From positions 23,191-87,190 of the forward strand of contig ASPF01000012.1 of NCBI GenBank assembly GCA_000405685.1: a DNA stretch of 64,000 nt, written 5' to 3'. A model generated the notes under the pieces. That model saw only the letters and a program-made list of their open reading frames with translations, was not told the origin of the DNA and made no database searches. Below are positions 54,205-63,603 of the stretch, piece after piece (the first letter of the stretch is position 1; each line of letters starts with the position of its first letter). Position numbers and translations under genes: made by a program. This stretch comes from Candidatus Geocrenenecus sp. JGI 0000106-J15. Lineage in GTDB: Archaea; Thermoproteota; Nitrososphaeria_A; Caldarchaeales; Wolframiiraptoraceae.

Positions 54205-55398
54205 GTGTGGTGGATAATGTATCTAACCCGAGAAGAAGAGAAGATGCTCAAAGGCGAGATGGGATATGCAAAACAAGTAGCTATGGAGATTCTTTTAGCC
54301 TTAGGGGAGATATATGGAGCAGAAAAGATGGTGTTGATAAAGAGTGCCCAGATATCAGGGGTATCATATATGAATCTAGGTGAAGCTGGAGTAGAATGGC
54401 TTGAAGAATTGTCTACAGATGGTAAAGTAGAAGTATATACAACATTGAATCCTGCTGGAATGGATATTGAGAGATGGAGGGAGATGAGTATAAGTAGAGA
54501 ATTCGCTGAAAAGCAGATTAGGATAACCAACGCATACACTAAGATGGGCATCCATCTAACCTTAACATGTACACCTTACCTTGCAGGAAATAAGCCAAGT
54601 CTAGGAGACCACATAGCATGGGCTGAGAGCTCAGCAGTAGTTTACGCCAACTCAGTGATCGGAGCTAGAACCAATAGAGAAGGTGGACCAAGCGCATTAG
54701 CTTCTGCATTAACTGGTAGAACACCATACTATGGGTTACATATTACTGAAAATAGAGCTTACTCTTTAAGAATAAATGTTCCAAATCTTAGAGACGAATA
54801 TGATTTCGCTCTACTAGGATATATCTCAGGAAAACTCTGTAAAGGAAGGATACCTATGTTTTCTAGAGTAGAATCTGCTAATCAAGTTGAACTTAAAGCT
54901 CTTGGAGCAGCATTGGCAAGCACAGGAGGAATAGCAATGTTCCATGTTGAAGGATTAACTCCAGAATATATGCTGCCTCCACAAGATAGAGTTGAGGAAA
55001 TAGATATAGAAGAAGGAGACCTTAAGAATGCTGCAGAAGAATTAAATGATAATGTTGAACCAGACTTGATATTTATCGGATGCCCACATGCCTCTCTTGA
55101 AGAACTGATAATGGTTATGCAGAGACTTAGAGATAGAATCGTTAAGAAAGAGATGTGGATATGTGTTTCAAGGTCTATTAAGGGATTAGCTGAAGAACTT
55201 GGAATTTACCAGAAGCTTGAAAGGCTTGGTGTAAAGATAGTATGTGATACATGTCCAATAGTAGCACCTATCAGTAGCCTAGGGGTAAAATCTATTGCTA
55301 CGAATTCTGCGAAAGGTGTATGGTATTCTAGAAACCTCAACAAAGTAAAAGTTAAGATTGCTAGATTAACAGATTTAATCGAAGAGGCAGTTAGATAA
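54205..55398 (+). CDS. Phosphomevalonate dehydratase large subunit (aconitase X)
   Basis: A 397-residue aconitase-X catalytic subunit. GVSYMNLGEAGVEWLEEL and YTTLNPAGMD begin the core; LTCTPYLAGNKPSLGDHIAWAESSAVVYANSVIGARTNREGG carries the conserved Cys and Gly motifs (residues 125-166). GCPHASLEELI and CDTCPIVAPISSLG supply further cluster ligands. It binds a [4Fe-4S] cluster and removes water from 5-phosphomevalonate. The small subunit gene begins at its last base pair and follows immediately. Confidence 0.94.
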   Translation: MWWIMYLTREEEKMLKGEMGYAKQVAMEILLALGEIYGAEKMVLIKSAQISGVSYMNLGEAGVEWLEELSTDGKVEVYTTLNPAGMDIERWREMSISREFAEKQIRITNAYTKMGIHLTLTCTPYLAGNKPSLGDHIAWAESSAVVYANSVIGARTNREGGPSALASALTGRTPYYGLHITENRAYSLRINVPNLRDEYDFALLGYISGKLCKGRIPMFSRVESANQVELKALGAALASTGGIAMFHVEGLTPEYMLPPQDRVEEIDIEEGDLKNAAEELNDNVEPDLIFIGCPHASLEELIMVMQRLRDRIVKKEMWICVSRSIKGLAEELGIYQKLERLGVKIVCDTCPIVAPISSLGVKSIATNSAKGVWYSRNLNKVKVKIARLTDLIEEAVR

Positions 55399-55799
55399 TG
55401 TATCTAGAAGTTAAGGGTAGAGTAATCAAGGATGGATATGTAGAAGGTGAAGCATTGAAAACAAGGGAGCCTATAAGCTTCTTTGGAGGAGTAGATCCTG
55501 AAACAGGATTCGTGATTGAGAAAGGTCATGAAATAGAAGGTGAAACAATATCTGGGAAGATACTTGTCTTCCCATATGGTAAAGGCTCAACTGTAGGCTC
55601 ATATATACTGTATAGACTTAAGAAAAATAATAGAGCTCCAATCGGAATAATAAATCAATACTGTGAACCGATAGTTGCAGTAGGAGCAATAATCTCCAAC
55701 ATACCTACAGTCGATAAAATAGATATAGCCTTAATAGAAACAGGAGATTATATCGAAATAAAAAGAGAAACAGTAATTATTAGAAAACCTGAACGATAA
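55398..55799 (+). CDS. Phosphomevalonate dehydratase small subunit (DUF126)
   Basis: A 133-residue swivelling-domain subunit. Family features include KTREPISFFGGVDPETGFVIE, GHEIEGETISGKILVFPYGKGSTVGSYILY and AVGAIISNIPTVDKID. It closes over the large subunit's active site. It is coupled to the large subunit gene (shared base at 55398) and, with the UbiD homologue, gives the trio of the archaeal mevalonate route. A divergent aconitase for another substrate is less likely. Confidence 0.93.
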   Translation: MYLEVKGRVIKDGYVEGEALKTREPISFFGGVDPETGFVIEKGHEIEGETISGKILVFPYGKGSTVGSYILYRLKKNNRAPIGIINQYCEPIVAVGAIISNIPTVDKIDIALIETGDYIEIKRETVIIRKPER

Positions 55800-55870
55800 A
55801 AACCTACTCAATACATACTGTTACAAGTAGATTTTTTAACGAGAATCACATATTATTATATGGGAAAATT

Positions 55871-56767
55871 TTGCTTATCTACACGAGATTTCATGGTAGA
55901 GGTGGGCAAGGAGTAAAAACTGCAAGTAGAATCCTTGGAAACGCAGCACACTTTGAAGGATACTATACACAAGACTTCCCAATATATGGAGCTGAGAGAA
56001 GAGGTGCACCAGTTGTAGCATTTACTAGAATCTCTGATGAATCTTTACCAGTACCGGAGAGAGGATACATCTTCAACCCAAACTTAATCATACTCGCAGA
56101 TGAGTCTCTACTAAACGACCCGATAGTTAATCCTCTCGCAGGACTCCAAAGAAATGGAACGCTCTTCATAAATACTGGTAAGCCGGTGGATAAGATCTTT
56201 ACCGGTAGAGATGATGTAAGAATAGTTGGAGAAGATTTAATCGGTTTATCCTTGAAATATGTAGGAAAGACAATTCTCAGTACTGGTCTAGGAGCTGTAG
56301 CCGCTAAACTAACAGGTTTAATCAGGTGGGTCTCACTAGAAGAAGGAGTAAAAGAAGAACTTCTCGAGATCGGTATAAGAGGAGAGATGCTTGAAAAGAA
56401 CATTCTCTTAGCTAAAGCATGTTTTGAAAGAATTTATCCAGCCTCTCTACCTATGCCGAAGCTGGCTGAACCAAAGAAAATTGTAAAGATTAACTGGATG
56501 CCTCCAAACTTAACAATTCCTGAGATAAGAAATGTAGGAAATACAAGAGTGAGAAAGACAGGTAACTGGAGAATCTTTAAACCAATACTAAATCTCGAGA
56601 AATGCACTAAGTGTGGAATATGCATAATCTATTGTCCAGAAGGAGTTATAACGATGACTAGCAGTGGACCAGAAATAGATTATGAAAACTGTAAAGGATG
56701 CTTGATATGCTTTAATGAATGCCCTGTAAAAGCATTCAATTATATTAGAGAGGTTGAAGCAGCATGA
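55871..56767 (+). CDS. Pyruvate:ferredoxin oxidoreductase, fused gamma-delta subunit
   Basis: A 298-residue protein with TTG start. The gamma domain is LIYTRFHGRGGQGVKTASRILG, then FPIYGAERRGAPVVAFTRI. The C-terminal delta part is ferredoxin-like, with two [4Fe-4S] motifs: CTKCGICIIYCPEG and CKGCLICFNECPVKAF. It carries electrons from the thiamine-diphosphate site. Its stop overlaps the start of the alpha gene by four bases. Confidence 0.93.
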   Translation: MLIYTRFHGRGGQGVKTASRILGNAAHFEGYYTQDFPIYGAERRGAPVVAFTRISDESLPVPERGYIFNPNLIILADESLLNDPIVNPLAGLQRNGTLFINTGKPVDKIFTGRDDVRIVGEDLIGLSLKYVGKTILSTGLGAVAAKLTGLIRWVSLEEGVKEELLEIGIRGEMLEKNILLAKACFERIYPASLPMPKLAEPKKIVKINWMPPNLTIPEIRNVGNTRVRKTGNWRIFKPILNLEKCTKCGICIIYCPEGVITMTSSGPEIDYENCKGCLICFNECPVKAFNYIREVEAA

Positions 56768-58041
56768 TGAGAACTAAACTCATATCAGAACTTAAACCTA
56801 GAAGAGAGATAACTCCATCTATTACTGGAGCTAAGATGATGACTGGCAATGTTGCAGCAGCATGGGCTGCAAGATTAGCTGAAGTAGATTATATTCCAGC
56901 TTACCCTATTACACCTCAAACAGAGATTGTAGAAACCCTCTCACAATGGATTGCCTTAGGAGAGATGAATGCAAAATTAACATTCCTAGATTCTGAGCAT
57001 TCAATGCTAACAGCTGCTGGAACAAGTTCTCTTGCAGGTGCGAGAGTATTTACTGCGACATCTAGTCAGGGGCTACTATACGGGTTTGAGATGCTCTACA
57101 ATATTGCGGGATGGAGAGCTCCAATAGTATTAGTCAATGTGAGTAGAGCTGTAGCTGCTCCGATAACCTTAGAACCAGACCATAACGATTTCTTATCTAC
57201 TAGAGATACAGGGTTTATACTTCTACAAACTGAAACATGTCAAGAAGTTCTAGACCTTATACTGTTGGCATATAGAGTTTCAGAAGATCATAGAGTCTTA
57301 CTACCATCTATAGTAAATCTTGATGGATTCCATCTATCCTTTACTCGGGAACCTGTAAAGCTTCCTGACGTAGAAGAGGTAAGAAGCTTCCTCGCAAGAT
57401 ATAATCCTCCCTACCCATTTAGAGCAGGTAAACCCTCAGCTAAAGGTGTAGCAGTCTTAAGACCTCCACTATACAGCTTCTACAAATACCAGATGCATCT
57501 CTCATCGCTTAATGCGATAAAAGTATTCAAAGAAGCATGTGATGATTTCGAAGCATATTTTGCGAGAAGATACGATGTTGTTGAGAAATATATGGTGGAT
57601 GATGCAGAGTACGTTTTCGTTATGATGGGGTCTTTCACCTCGATAGGGAAAAAAGCTGTAAAGATGATGAGAGAAGAAGGATTAAGCGTAGGCTTACTAA
57701 AGCTTAGAATGGTTAGACCATTTCCTACACAAGATATAAGGAGAGCACTTGAAGGAAAGAAAGCAGTTGCAGTAATCGATCAGAATATCTCTCCAGGCTT
57801 AGGTGGAACATTATTCGCAGAAGTATCTTCTACACTCTATAATGTAGAGAAGAAGCCTAAAGTCATTCTCCCAGTAATCGGAGCGATTGGCGGAAAAACA
57901 TTATCAGTAGATGAATTTAGATACATAGTAGAATTAATGATGAAATATGAACAGAGAGGCGAGCCTGAACCAATCCTATTATTTAGAGAAGATGAGCTTA
58001 GAGAAGTAGAGTCATTATTGAAGTTGGGGGTTGGAGAATAA
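56764..58041 (+). CDS. porA: Pyruvate:ferredoxin oxidoreductase, alpha subunit
   Basis: A 425-residue protein. The conserved YPITPQTEIVETLSQW, DSEHSMLTAAGTSSLAGARVFTATSSQGLLYGFEML and the later IDQNISPGLGGTLF are characteristic of PorA. It shapes the active site with the beta subunit. A four-base overlap upstream and a one-base overlap downstream show that the four-subunit-class enzyme is made from one transcript. Confidence 0.94.
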   Translation: MMRTKLISELKPRREITPSITGAKMMTGNVAAAWAARLAEVDYIPAYPITPQTEIVETLSQWIALGEMNAKLTFLDSEHSMLTAAGTSSLAGARVFTATSSQGLLYGFEMLYNIAGWRAPIVLVNVSRAVAAPITLEPDHNDFLSTRDTGFILLQTETCQEVLDLILLAYRVSEDHRVLLPSIVNLDGFHLSFTREPVKLPDVEEVRSFLARYNPPYPFRAGKPSAKGVAVLRPPLYSFYKYQMHLSSLNAIKVFKEACDDFEAYFARRYDVVEKYMVDDAEYVFVMMGSFTSIGKKAVKMMREEGLSVGLLKLRMVRPFPTQDIRRALEGKKAVAVIDQNISPGLGGTLFAEVSSTLYNVEKKPKVILPVIGAIGGKTLSVDEFRYIVELMMKYEQRGEPEPILLFREDELREVESLLKLGVGE

Positions 58042-59003
58042 TGTCTAGAACATGGTTCTCAACTCTGAAAGATTTACTAGGTGAAGATTACGTAGAACCT
58101 GGAACACCGCTATGTGCAGGATGCGGTGCAATAATAGCCCTTAGATTGTTCCATAAAGCTCTAGGAGGTAGAGTAGTCTGGGTAAATGCTGCAGGATGTA
58201 TAACACTCTTAATAGTATATCCATTCACTCCATTAAAGTCTTCATGGATGTATACAGCGATGGCATCTGCTCCAGCAGGTGCTCAAGGAATACGGGATGC
58301 ATTAGATATCTTAATAGAGAAAGAAAGGATTCCTGTTGAAGAAGACTTAAAAGTAGTAGTGGTAACAGGTGATGGAGCAGCGTCTGACATAGGTCTTCAA
58401 AGTACGTCTGGAGCAATACATCGAGGTCTAGACTTCTACTATCTCTGCTATGATAATGAAGCATTCGGGAACACAGGCTTCCAATACTCTGCTGCAACAC
58501 CGTATGGATCTAGAACTGCAACCTCTCCACCTACACCGCTTATACCCGAAGGATATAGAGGTAGGAAGAAAGACCTTTTCGAGATATGGAGAGCGCATAA
58601 ACCACCATATGTAGCCACGGTATCGCCGTCCCACCCGATGGATATGATTAGAAAGATTGAGAAAGCTGAAAAATATAAGGGGCCTAAACTCTTTATATCT
58701 ATTTCGCCATGCCCGCCAGGCTGGATAATCGAAACCATGGATACAGTTAAGCTAGCTAAGCTAGCTGTTGAGACAGGGATATGGCCTCTAAAAGAAGCTG
58801 TATACGGTGAAGTACATCATACATATATTCCTAGACGATTAAAACCTGTAGAAGAATACTTGAAGATCCAGGGAAGATTCAAGCATCTCTTCTATCCTGT
58901 AAGGAGAGACGATGTTATAGCTAAGATTCAGCGTGAAATAGAAGAATACTGGAGAATAGTCTATGATAAAGAACTAGGAAAAGAAGATTCAGGATTAACC
59001 TAA
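58041..59003 (+). CDS. porB: Pyruvate:ferredoxin oxidoreductase, beta subunit
   Basis: A 320-residue thiamine-diphosphate subunit. GTPLCAGCGAIIALRLFHKAL and VNAAGCITLL hold cluster cysteines; VVVTGDGAASDIGLQSTSGAIHRG is the ThDP site, with CYDNEAFGNTGFQYSAATPYG. A further Cys in FISISPCPPGW is the usual third position. It is the last gene of the por operon. In central metabolism it makes acetyl-CoA from pyruvate. Confidence 0.94.
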   Translation: MSRTWFSTLKDLLGEDYVEPGTPLCAGCGAIIALRLFHKALGGRVVWVNAAGCITLLIVYPFTPLKSSWMYTAMASAPAGAQGIRDALDILIEKERIPVEEDLKVVVVTGDGAASDIGLQSTSGAIHRGLDFYYLCYDNEAFGNTGFQYSAATPYGSRTATSPPTPLIPEGYRGRKKDLFEIWRAHKPPYVATVSPSHPMDMIRKIEKAEKYKGPKLFISISPCPPGWIIETMDTVKLAKLAVETGIWPLKEAVYGEVHHTYIPRRLKPVEEYLKIQGRFKHLFYPVRRDDVIAKIQREIEEYWRIVYDKELGKEDSGLT

Positions 59004-59182
59004 ATCGAGAAATTCAAAACCAATAATGATTTAGCCTCTCTTTTCCAGTATTATAATGAAGGGTTAAATATATAGTCAATCTTTGAAAAACAAGAGAGAA
59101 AGTTTTATCAGTTTCTGCAGCCTTCATCACTTCTCAGCGTACCTCGAGGTCATCATCTTTCCTAGATCTTTTAAGTTGTTTC

Positions 59183-60649
59183 TTAAATTTTAACATTGAA
59201 TAATGTTTGAGCTATCGCACCTACTAAGAAGGATCCATAGAATATCATTCCAGCTATCAGAACTATTGTTACGATTATTGAAGGTCTAATCTCCTTAGGC
59301 ATAAACTTATAGTTCACTATTATCTGTAATGGGTAGGCAACAGTTAAAGCAAAAAGACCTAGATTAGCGCCGATGAGGGTCAACTCATAAGGTGAAGCCC
59401 ACTTAAGAGTAAGAGAACCTATGACTATTACAACTGATATAGTGAACATTATGTATAGTATAGTGTAGTAGAGTCTTCTAACATCTCCTCTAGCCCACTT
59501 CTTCACTCTCTCACTTGCAAACCAGAAATTATCTGTAAGAGTTCTAGTTGTAGCATCCATTAAACCCCATTGTGTATCAAAGAGTATCCAGAAACCTCCA
59601 AGTAAGACAATAATCCATGCAACCCCACCTAAAGTATTAGATAATGCTTGCGCTTGAGCTGCAGCAATAGCGAAGCCTCTTAATCCTGCTGCTTGTTCAG
59701 GGGTTAGAAGAGCATACGCCATTACACTAGTCATCAAGACCGTTATGAATGTTAGTAGAGAGAAGACTATCCAGCCATCTAGTCTTAGAATTTGAAGCCA
59801 GCCTTTCCATCTCTTCAAGTTTTCATCATTAATCTTGAAGGGAGTCTCCTGCGTGCTTAACTCTACTCTCTTTCCTCCTATAACTGCAGATATGTATCCT
59901 ATCTTACTGCTCATCCCCCAACCCTTATCTCTAGCATAACTAGAAAGCATTAAATTAAAACCGAAACCTGCAGGAATATATGCGATAGCTCCAGAGATAG
60001 CCAGCCAATCAATCTTTTCAGGAGGGGGAAGACCGCCTCTATCTGTTAAGAATCCTCCTAACCCACTTAATACTTTACTCCAATCATCTAAGTCAGCAGC
60101 CGCTAATACTCCAACTAATACCGTTACGAAAAGTAATATTACTAACGGCCAGCTTATCAACTCAAGAGTTCTCTGAATCTTCCATCCAATATGAAGTACC
60201 AGTAACCCTACGATTAAAGCTATCAAACTCCAGAATAACAATAGTGGAGCATCCTGCGGTCCTGGTAGTCTTCCAAGCTGTAGAGCGGTCGCTGCAGTAG
60301 CTGAAGCAATAGCCCATGCTGGCCAGATTACAGGTATGAAAAGCATGAGCGTCCATGCCCAAGCCCATCCAAGAGGCCCAGGTGGAAGTTTCTGTATCGC
60401 TCTATGCACTGGCTGACCACAATATACAGGATACTTCATGGATTCTACAGCCAGAACAGCTTGTAATAGACAGGAAAATGCTGCTGCCCAGAGTAGTTGA
60501 GGTCCGAATGTAGCTACTACAGCTGGAAAGGTTATCCATTCTCCAGACCCTATAGCTAGGGAAGCCATTATAACTCCTGGTCCGATTGCTTTAAGATAAG
60601 CCGCCAATCTTGGTGGAGGTGGTGGAGGTAACTCTTCTTCTCTTCTCAT
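59183..60649 (-). CDS. Nramp-related metal transporter
   Basis: A 488-residue protein with about 11-12 membrane helices and a proline-rich N-terminus (LPPPPPPRLA). AIGPGVIMASLAIGSGEWITF corresponds to helix 1 of the Nramp family, where the metal-binding D-P-x-N would lie; here it reads GSGEW. The M-P-H of helix 6 is likewise absent (the region reads IAYIPAGFGFNLMLSS). The fold family is clear, but the ion specificity probably differs from manganese/iron. It stands alone downstream of PorB on the other strand. Confidence 0.75.
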   Translation of the reverse strand: MRREEELPPPPPPRLAAYLKAIGPGVIMASLAIGSGEWITFPAVVATFGPQLLWAAAFSCLLQAVLAVESMKYPVYCGQPVHRAIQKLPPGPLGWAWAWTLMLFIPVIWPAWAIASATAATALQLGRLPGPQDAPLLLFWSLIALIVGLLVLHIGWKIQRTLELISWPLVILLFVTVLVGVLAAADLDDWSKVLSGLGGFLTDRGGLPPPEKIDWLAISGAIAYIPAGFGFNLMLSSYARDKGWGMSSKIGYISAVIGGKRVELSTQETPFKINDENLKRWKGWLQILRLDGWIVFSLLTFITVLMTSVMAYALLTPEQAAGLRGFAIAAAQAQALSNTLGGVAWIIVLLGGFWILFDTQWGLMDATTRTLTDNFWFASERVKKWARGDVRRLYYTILYIMFTISVVIVIGSLTLKWASPYELTLIGANLGLFALTVAYPLQIIVNYKFMPKEIRPSIIVTIVLIAGMIFYGSFLVGAIAQTLFNVKI

Positions 60650-60774
60650 AACTGTGGGAAAACATGGATCTGAGTCAATATTTTAGCATAACCGTTCAAA
60701 TGATTGCATTCTTAAATTCTTTTCGGATAAAAAATTTTATAACAAAGCTATAACCTCCTCCCTAGAACTTACTT

Positions 60775-61308
60775 CTATAGTTTCTTGGATATCTCATTAA
60801 GCCTCTCCTCGAAGATTCTATAAGTCTCATCATCATAGAGGCATAGGATAACTTTTCTAAGACTAGTTTTTTTCTTAGATAGGTAATCCACAATAGTTGA
60901 TAACATTATATCTGCGCATCTATCTTTAGGATAACCATATATCCCTGTAGAAATAGCTGGAAAAGCAATAGATCCTACTTTATATTGATCTGCAAGCTGA
61001 AGAGCGCTTAATGTTGCATTCCTAAGCTTATTATCTTCATCTCCTTCACCCATTCTTGGTCCAACAGCATGAATAACATACTTCGCCTTTAGCCTACCTG
61101 CACTAGTTATTACTGCTCCTCCCACTGGACAGTAGCCTATCTTATCACATTCCTCCTGGATTACTCTACCACCTTTTCTAAGAATTGCACCAGCAACCCC
61201 GCCACCCATCTTTAAACTTGAATTAGCAGCATTAACGATAACATCAACCTCTAGGTCAGTAATATCTCCTTTAAGGAGTTCAATTAATGTCTCACCAATC
61301 TTCAACAT
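60775..61308 (-). CDS. Macro-domain ADP-ribose-binding protein
   Basis: A 177-residue macro domain. [26 protein letters not shown] is the ADP-ribose-binding loop; [25 protein letters not shown] and [15 protein letters not shown] complete the site. Members hydrolyse O-acetyl-ADP-ribose or remove ADP-ribose from proteins and nucleic acids. The closest style is the bacterial/archaeal YmdB-Af1521 class. It is probably a free-standing housekeeping gene. Confidence 0.93.
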   Translation of the reverse strand: MLKIGETLIELLKGDITDLEVDVIVNAANSSLKMGGGVAGAILRKGGRVIQEECDKIGYCPVGGAVITSAGRLKAKYVIHAVGPRMGEGDEDNKLRNATLSALQLADQYKVGSIAFPAISTGIYGYPKDRCADIMLSTIVDYLSKKKTSLRKVILCLYDDETYRIFEERLNEISKKL

Positions 61309-61347
61309 ACCCTATATTGGAAAGGCTTCCAAGATAAAAAACTTAAT

Positions 61348-62223
61348 TTAACTTCTGATGTATGCTATCAATAATCCAAGGATAACGAGAACTGCACCGA
61401 TTATCTCAATTAATTTGAATGATTCAGATAACATGAAGTAGGCAAGAATCGATGAAACTATAGGGATTAGAAGACCTGAAGTAGCCATGATTGTTGCGCT
61501 AACATCTTCTGAACCAATATTAAATAAATAATATGATACTGCAGATGGAAAAACTCCAAGCCAGACAATACCAATTAATGATGCTGGTTCGCTAGGAAGA
61601 TGAACACCTTGCTGAATAAATAACACAGGTACAAAGATGGCTGGAATAGATATTATAAATGTCTTTAATGTTAATGCTAAACTCCCCCTAGCCAGTTGAA
61701 TCTTCTTCAAGTATGCTGCATAAACTGACCAGCAGATGATAGAGAACATAATAAGTAAAGCTCCTACAAGCCATTGAAAACTATACTCTAACCCAATCTT
61801 ATCTAGAAAGAATATAATCAATCCTATGAAGCCTACTGAGATCCCAGTATACTGTAGTTTCTTCAATTTTTCTCCTACTAGAAAATATGCAATTAAGAAA
61901 GTTAGTAGAGGATAGCTTCCAAGCATAAGTCCTGCATGATTAGCATTAACATATACTAAGCCAAGATTATATGTCAACCATGGAACGGCTATACCGCTTA
62001 ACGAAATTATAAGCAAGTCTCTAAAACTAACCATTGGAGATTCAGAAACTCTAACCATCTTAATTAATAGCATCAATGTAAATGAGCCAATCAACACTCT
62101 GTAAACTACCAGATCCCAAGGAGTAACATCATGTAGGATGAGTTTACTCACTGGAGCTGTTGAACCCCAAAGTATCCCTGTAAGAACAGGAGTAAAATAT
62201 GAAAACTTCTTCACCTTACTCAA
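61348..62223 (-). CDS. EamA-family (DMT) transporter
   Basis: A 291-residue protein with ten hydrophobic segments in two similar halves. The first half has VLTGILWGSTAPVSKLIL and NHAGLMLGSYPLLTFLIAYFLVGE; the second repeats that design near IVWLGVFPSAVSYYLFNIGSEDVSATI. Such transporters export amino acids, nucleotide sugars or drugs. The substrate is unknown. No close neighbour gives a clue. Confidence 0.9.
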   Translation of the reverse strand: MSKVKKFSYFTPVLTGILWGSTAPVSKLILHDVTPWDLVVYRVLIGSFTLMLLIKMVRVSESPMVSFRDLLIISLSGIAVPWLTYNLGLVYVNANHAGLMLGSYPLLTFLIAYFLVGEKLKKLQYTGISVGFIGLIIFFLDKIGLEYSFQWLVGALLIMFSIICWSVYAAYLKKIQLARGSLALTLKTFIISIPAIFVPVLFIQQGVHLPSEPASLIGIVWLGVFPSAVSYYLFNIGSEDVSATIMATSGLLIPIVSSILAYFMLSESFKLIEIIGAVLVILGLLIAYIRS

Positions 62224-62347
62224 TCATATCAAATAAACCGCCTATATAGACCTTACCTAAACGTATTATGTGATACCTACACTGGTTAACATGATGACGT
62301 ATCTATACTAAGTATTCTTTAAAAATAAGAATTCACGTATCTTTTGT

Positions 62348-63577
62348 ATGGATTTCGAGTTTTCAGAAGATGAAGTAAGATTTAGAGATAGTGTTAAGGA
62401 ATTCTGTAAAAGATACATCGAGCCTAGATGGGTGGAGATAGATGAAAAAGGTAGGATCCCAGTAGACCTGATAAAGAAGATGGGTGAACAAGGATTATTC
62501 AATATACCTATATCAGAAGAATATAGTGGAATGGGTGGAACAATAACTATGGCAGCGATAGCTGCTGAAGAAATAGCATATCATGATCCCTCAGTAGCCA
62601 CAGCGGTCTACACCTTACTGAATAATGGATGGCCTCTACTAGTAGAAAGATATAGTGATGAAGATGTTAAGAAAGAGATTCTACCAAAAGTAGCAGCTGG
62701 AGAAGCATTCTACGGTATTGCCTCAACGGAATCATATGGGGGGTCGGATGTTGCTGGAATAAAAACGACAGCTGTGAAGAAGAATGGAGTATGGATTCTA
62801 AATGGTGAAAAAATATACATAAGCGGTATAAGAGAAATACAGGAATTACCTGTAGGTGGAGGATACTTCCTAGTAGCTAAAACAGGTAAACCAGAATATG
62901 GGCATAAAAATATAACAGCATTCAATTTAATCATTAAATGGAATGGAAAGATGAGACAAGGATGGAAACCAACGATATTTGATGAGATAGGTAGGAGAGG
63001 CATAAGCACAGGAGGGTTCATTCTTGAAAACTTCGAGATAGAAGACAAATATAGAATCGGTGAAGAAAATAAAGGATTCTACTATCTCATGGAGGGATTT
63101 AATGTTGCAAGAATACTTGTAGCAGCGGCAACAATAGGTAGTGGAAGATGGGCTTTAGATCAAGCAATAGAATGGATAAAAACTAGAAGGCTTTTTGAAG
63201 GTAGACCCTTAGCCTCCTTCCAAGGGGTAAGCTTTAAACTATCTGAACTATATGGTGATCTAGAAGCTGCAAGGCTTCTAACATATCGAGCAGCATGGCT
63301 CGCAGATAAAATCTATATTGAGAAAAATCCTAAATGGAAACAGAAAGACCTGAACATACCAGTAGCATTATGTAAGATGAAAGCACCAGAAGCTACAACT
63401 AAGATATATGAAGAACTCATGAAATGGTATGGAGCATACGCATATACGAAAGATTGTAATGCATTCAGAGGATGGCTTGGAACATTCTCATATACTATAG
63501 GTGCAGAAGGCGCACAGAATATAATGCGGATAATAATAGCTAGAGACCTTATAGGTAGAGAATACGTTAAAGGATAA
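62348..63577 (+). CDS. Acyl-CoA dehydrogenase
   Basis: A 409-residue flavoenzyme. It begins MDFEFSEDEVRFRDSVKEF with no RBS needed, and has MGEQGLFNIPISEEYSGMGG, FYGIASTESYGGSDVAGIKT and LNGEKIYISGIREI, the FAD-binding and substrate-loop motifs. The C-terminal helices contain IGSGRWALDQAIEWIKTRRLFEGRPLASFQGV and GAEGAQNIMRIIIARDLIG. It oxidises an acyl-CoA and passes electrons to ETF, whose beta subunit follows 26 bases later. The substrate is not readable. Confidence 0.94.
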   Translation: MDFEFSEDEVRFRDSVKEFCKRYIEPRWVEIDEKGRIPVDLIKKMGEQGLFNIPISEEYSGMGGTITMAAIAAEEIAYHDPSVATAVYTLLNNGWPLLVERYSDEDVKKEILPKVAAGEAFYGIASTESYGGSDVAGIKTTAVKKNGVWILNGEKIYISGIREIQELPVGGGYFLVAKTGKPEYGHKNITAFNLIIKWNGKMRQGWKPTIFDEIGRRGISTGGFILENFEIEDKYRIGEENKGFYYLMEGFNVARILVAAATIGSGRWALDQAIEWIKTRRLFEGRPLASFQGVSFKLSELYGDLEAARLLTYRAAWLADKIYIEKNPKWKQKDLNIPVALCKMKAPEATTKIYEELMKWYGAYAYTKDCNAFRGWLGTFSYTIGAEGAQNIMRIIIARDLIGREYVKG

Positions 63578-63588
63578 TATCCATTTAG

Positions 63589-63599
63589 ATAGGAGGAGA
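63589..63599 (+). promoter_or_regulatory. Strong ribosome binding site of the etfB start
   Basis: The purine-rich sequence ataggaggaga lies a few bases before the GTG at 63604. It is a near-perfect anti-Shine-Dalgarno match and fixes that GTG as the start. Few other genes here show such a strong site, as is usual when archaeal transcripts are leaderless. Confidence 0.7.
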
Positions 63600-63603
63600 A
63601 GTA

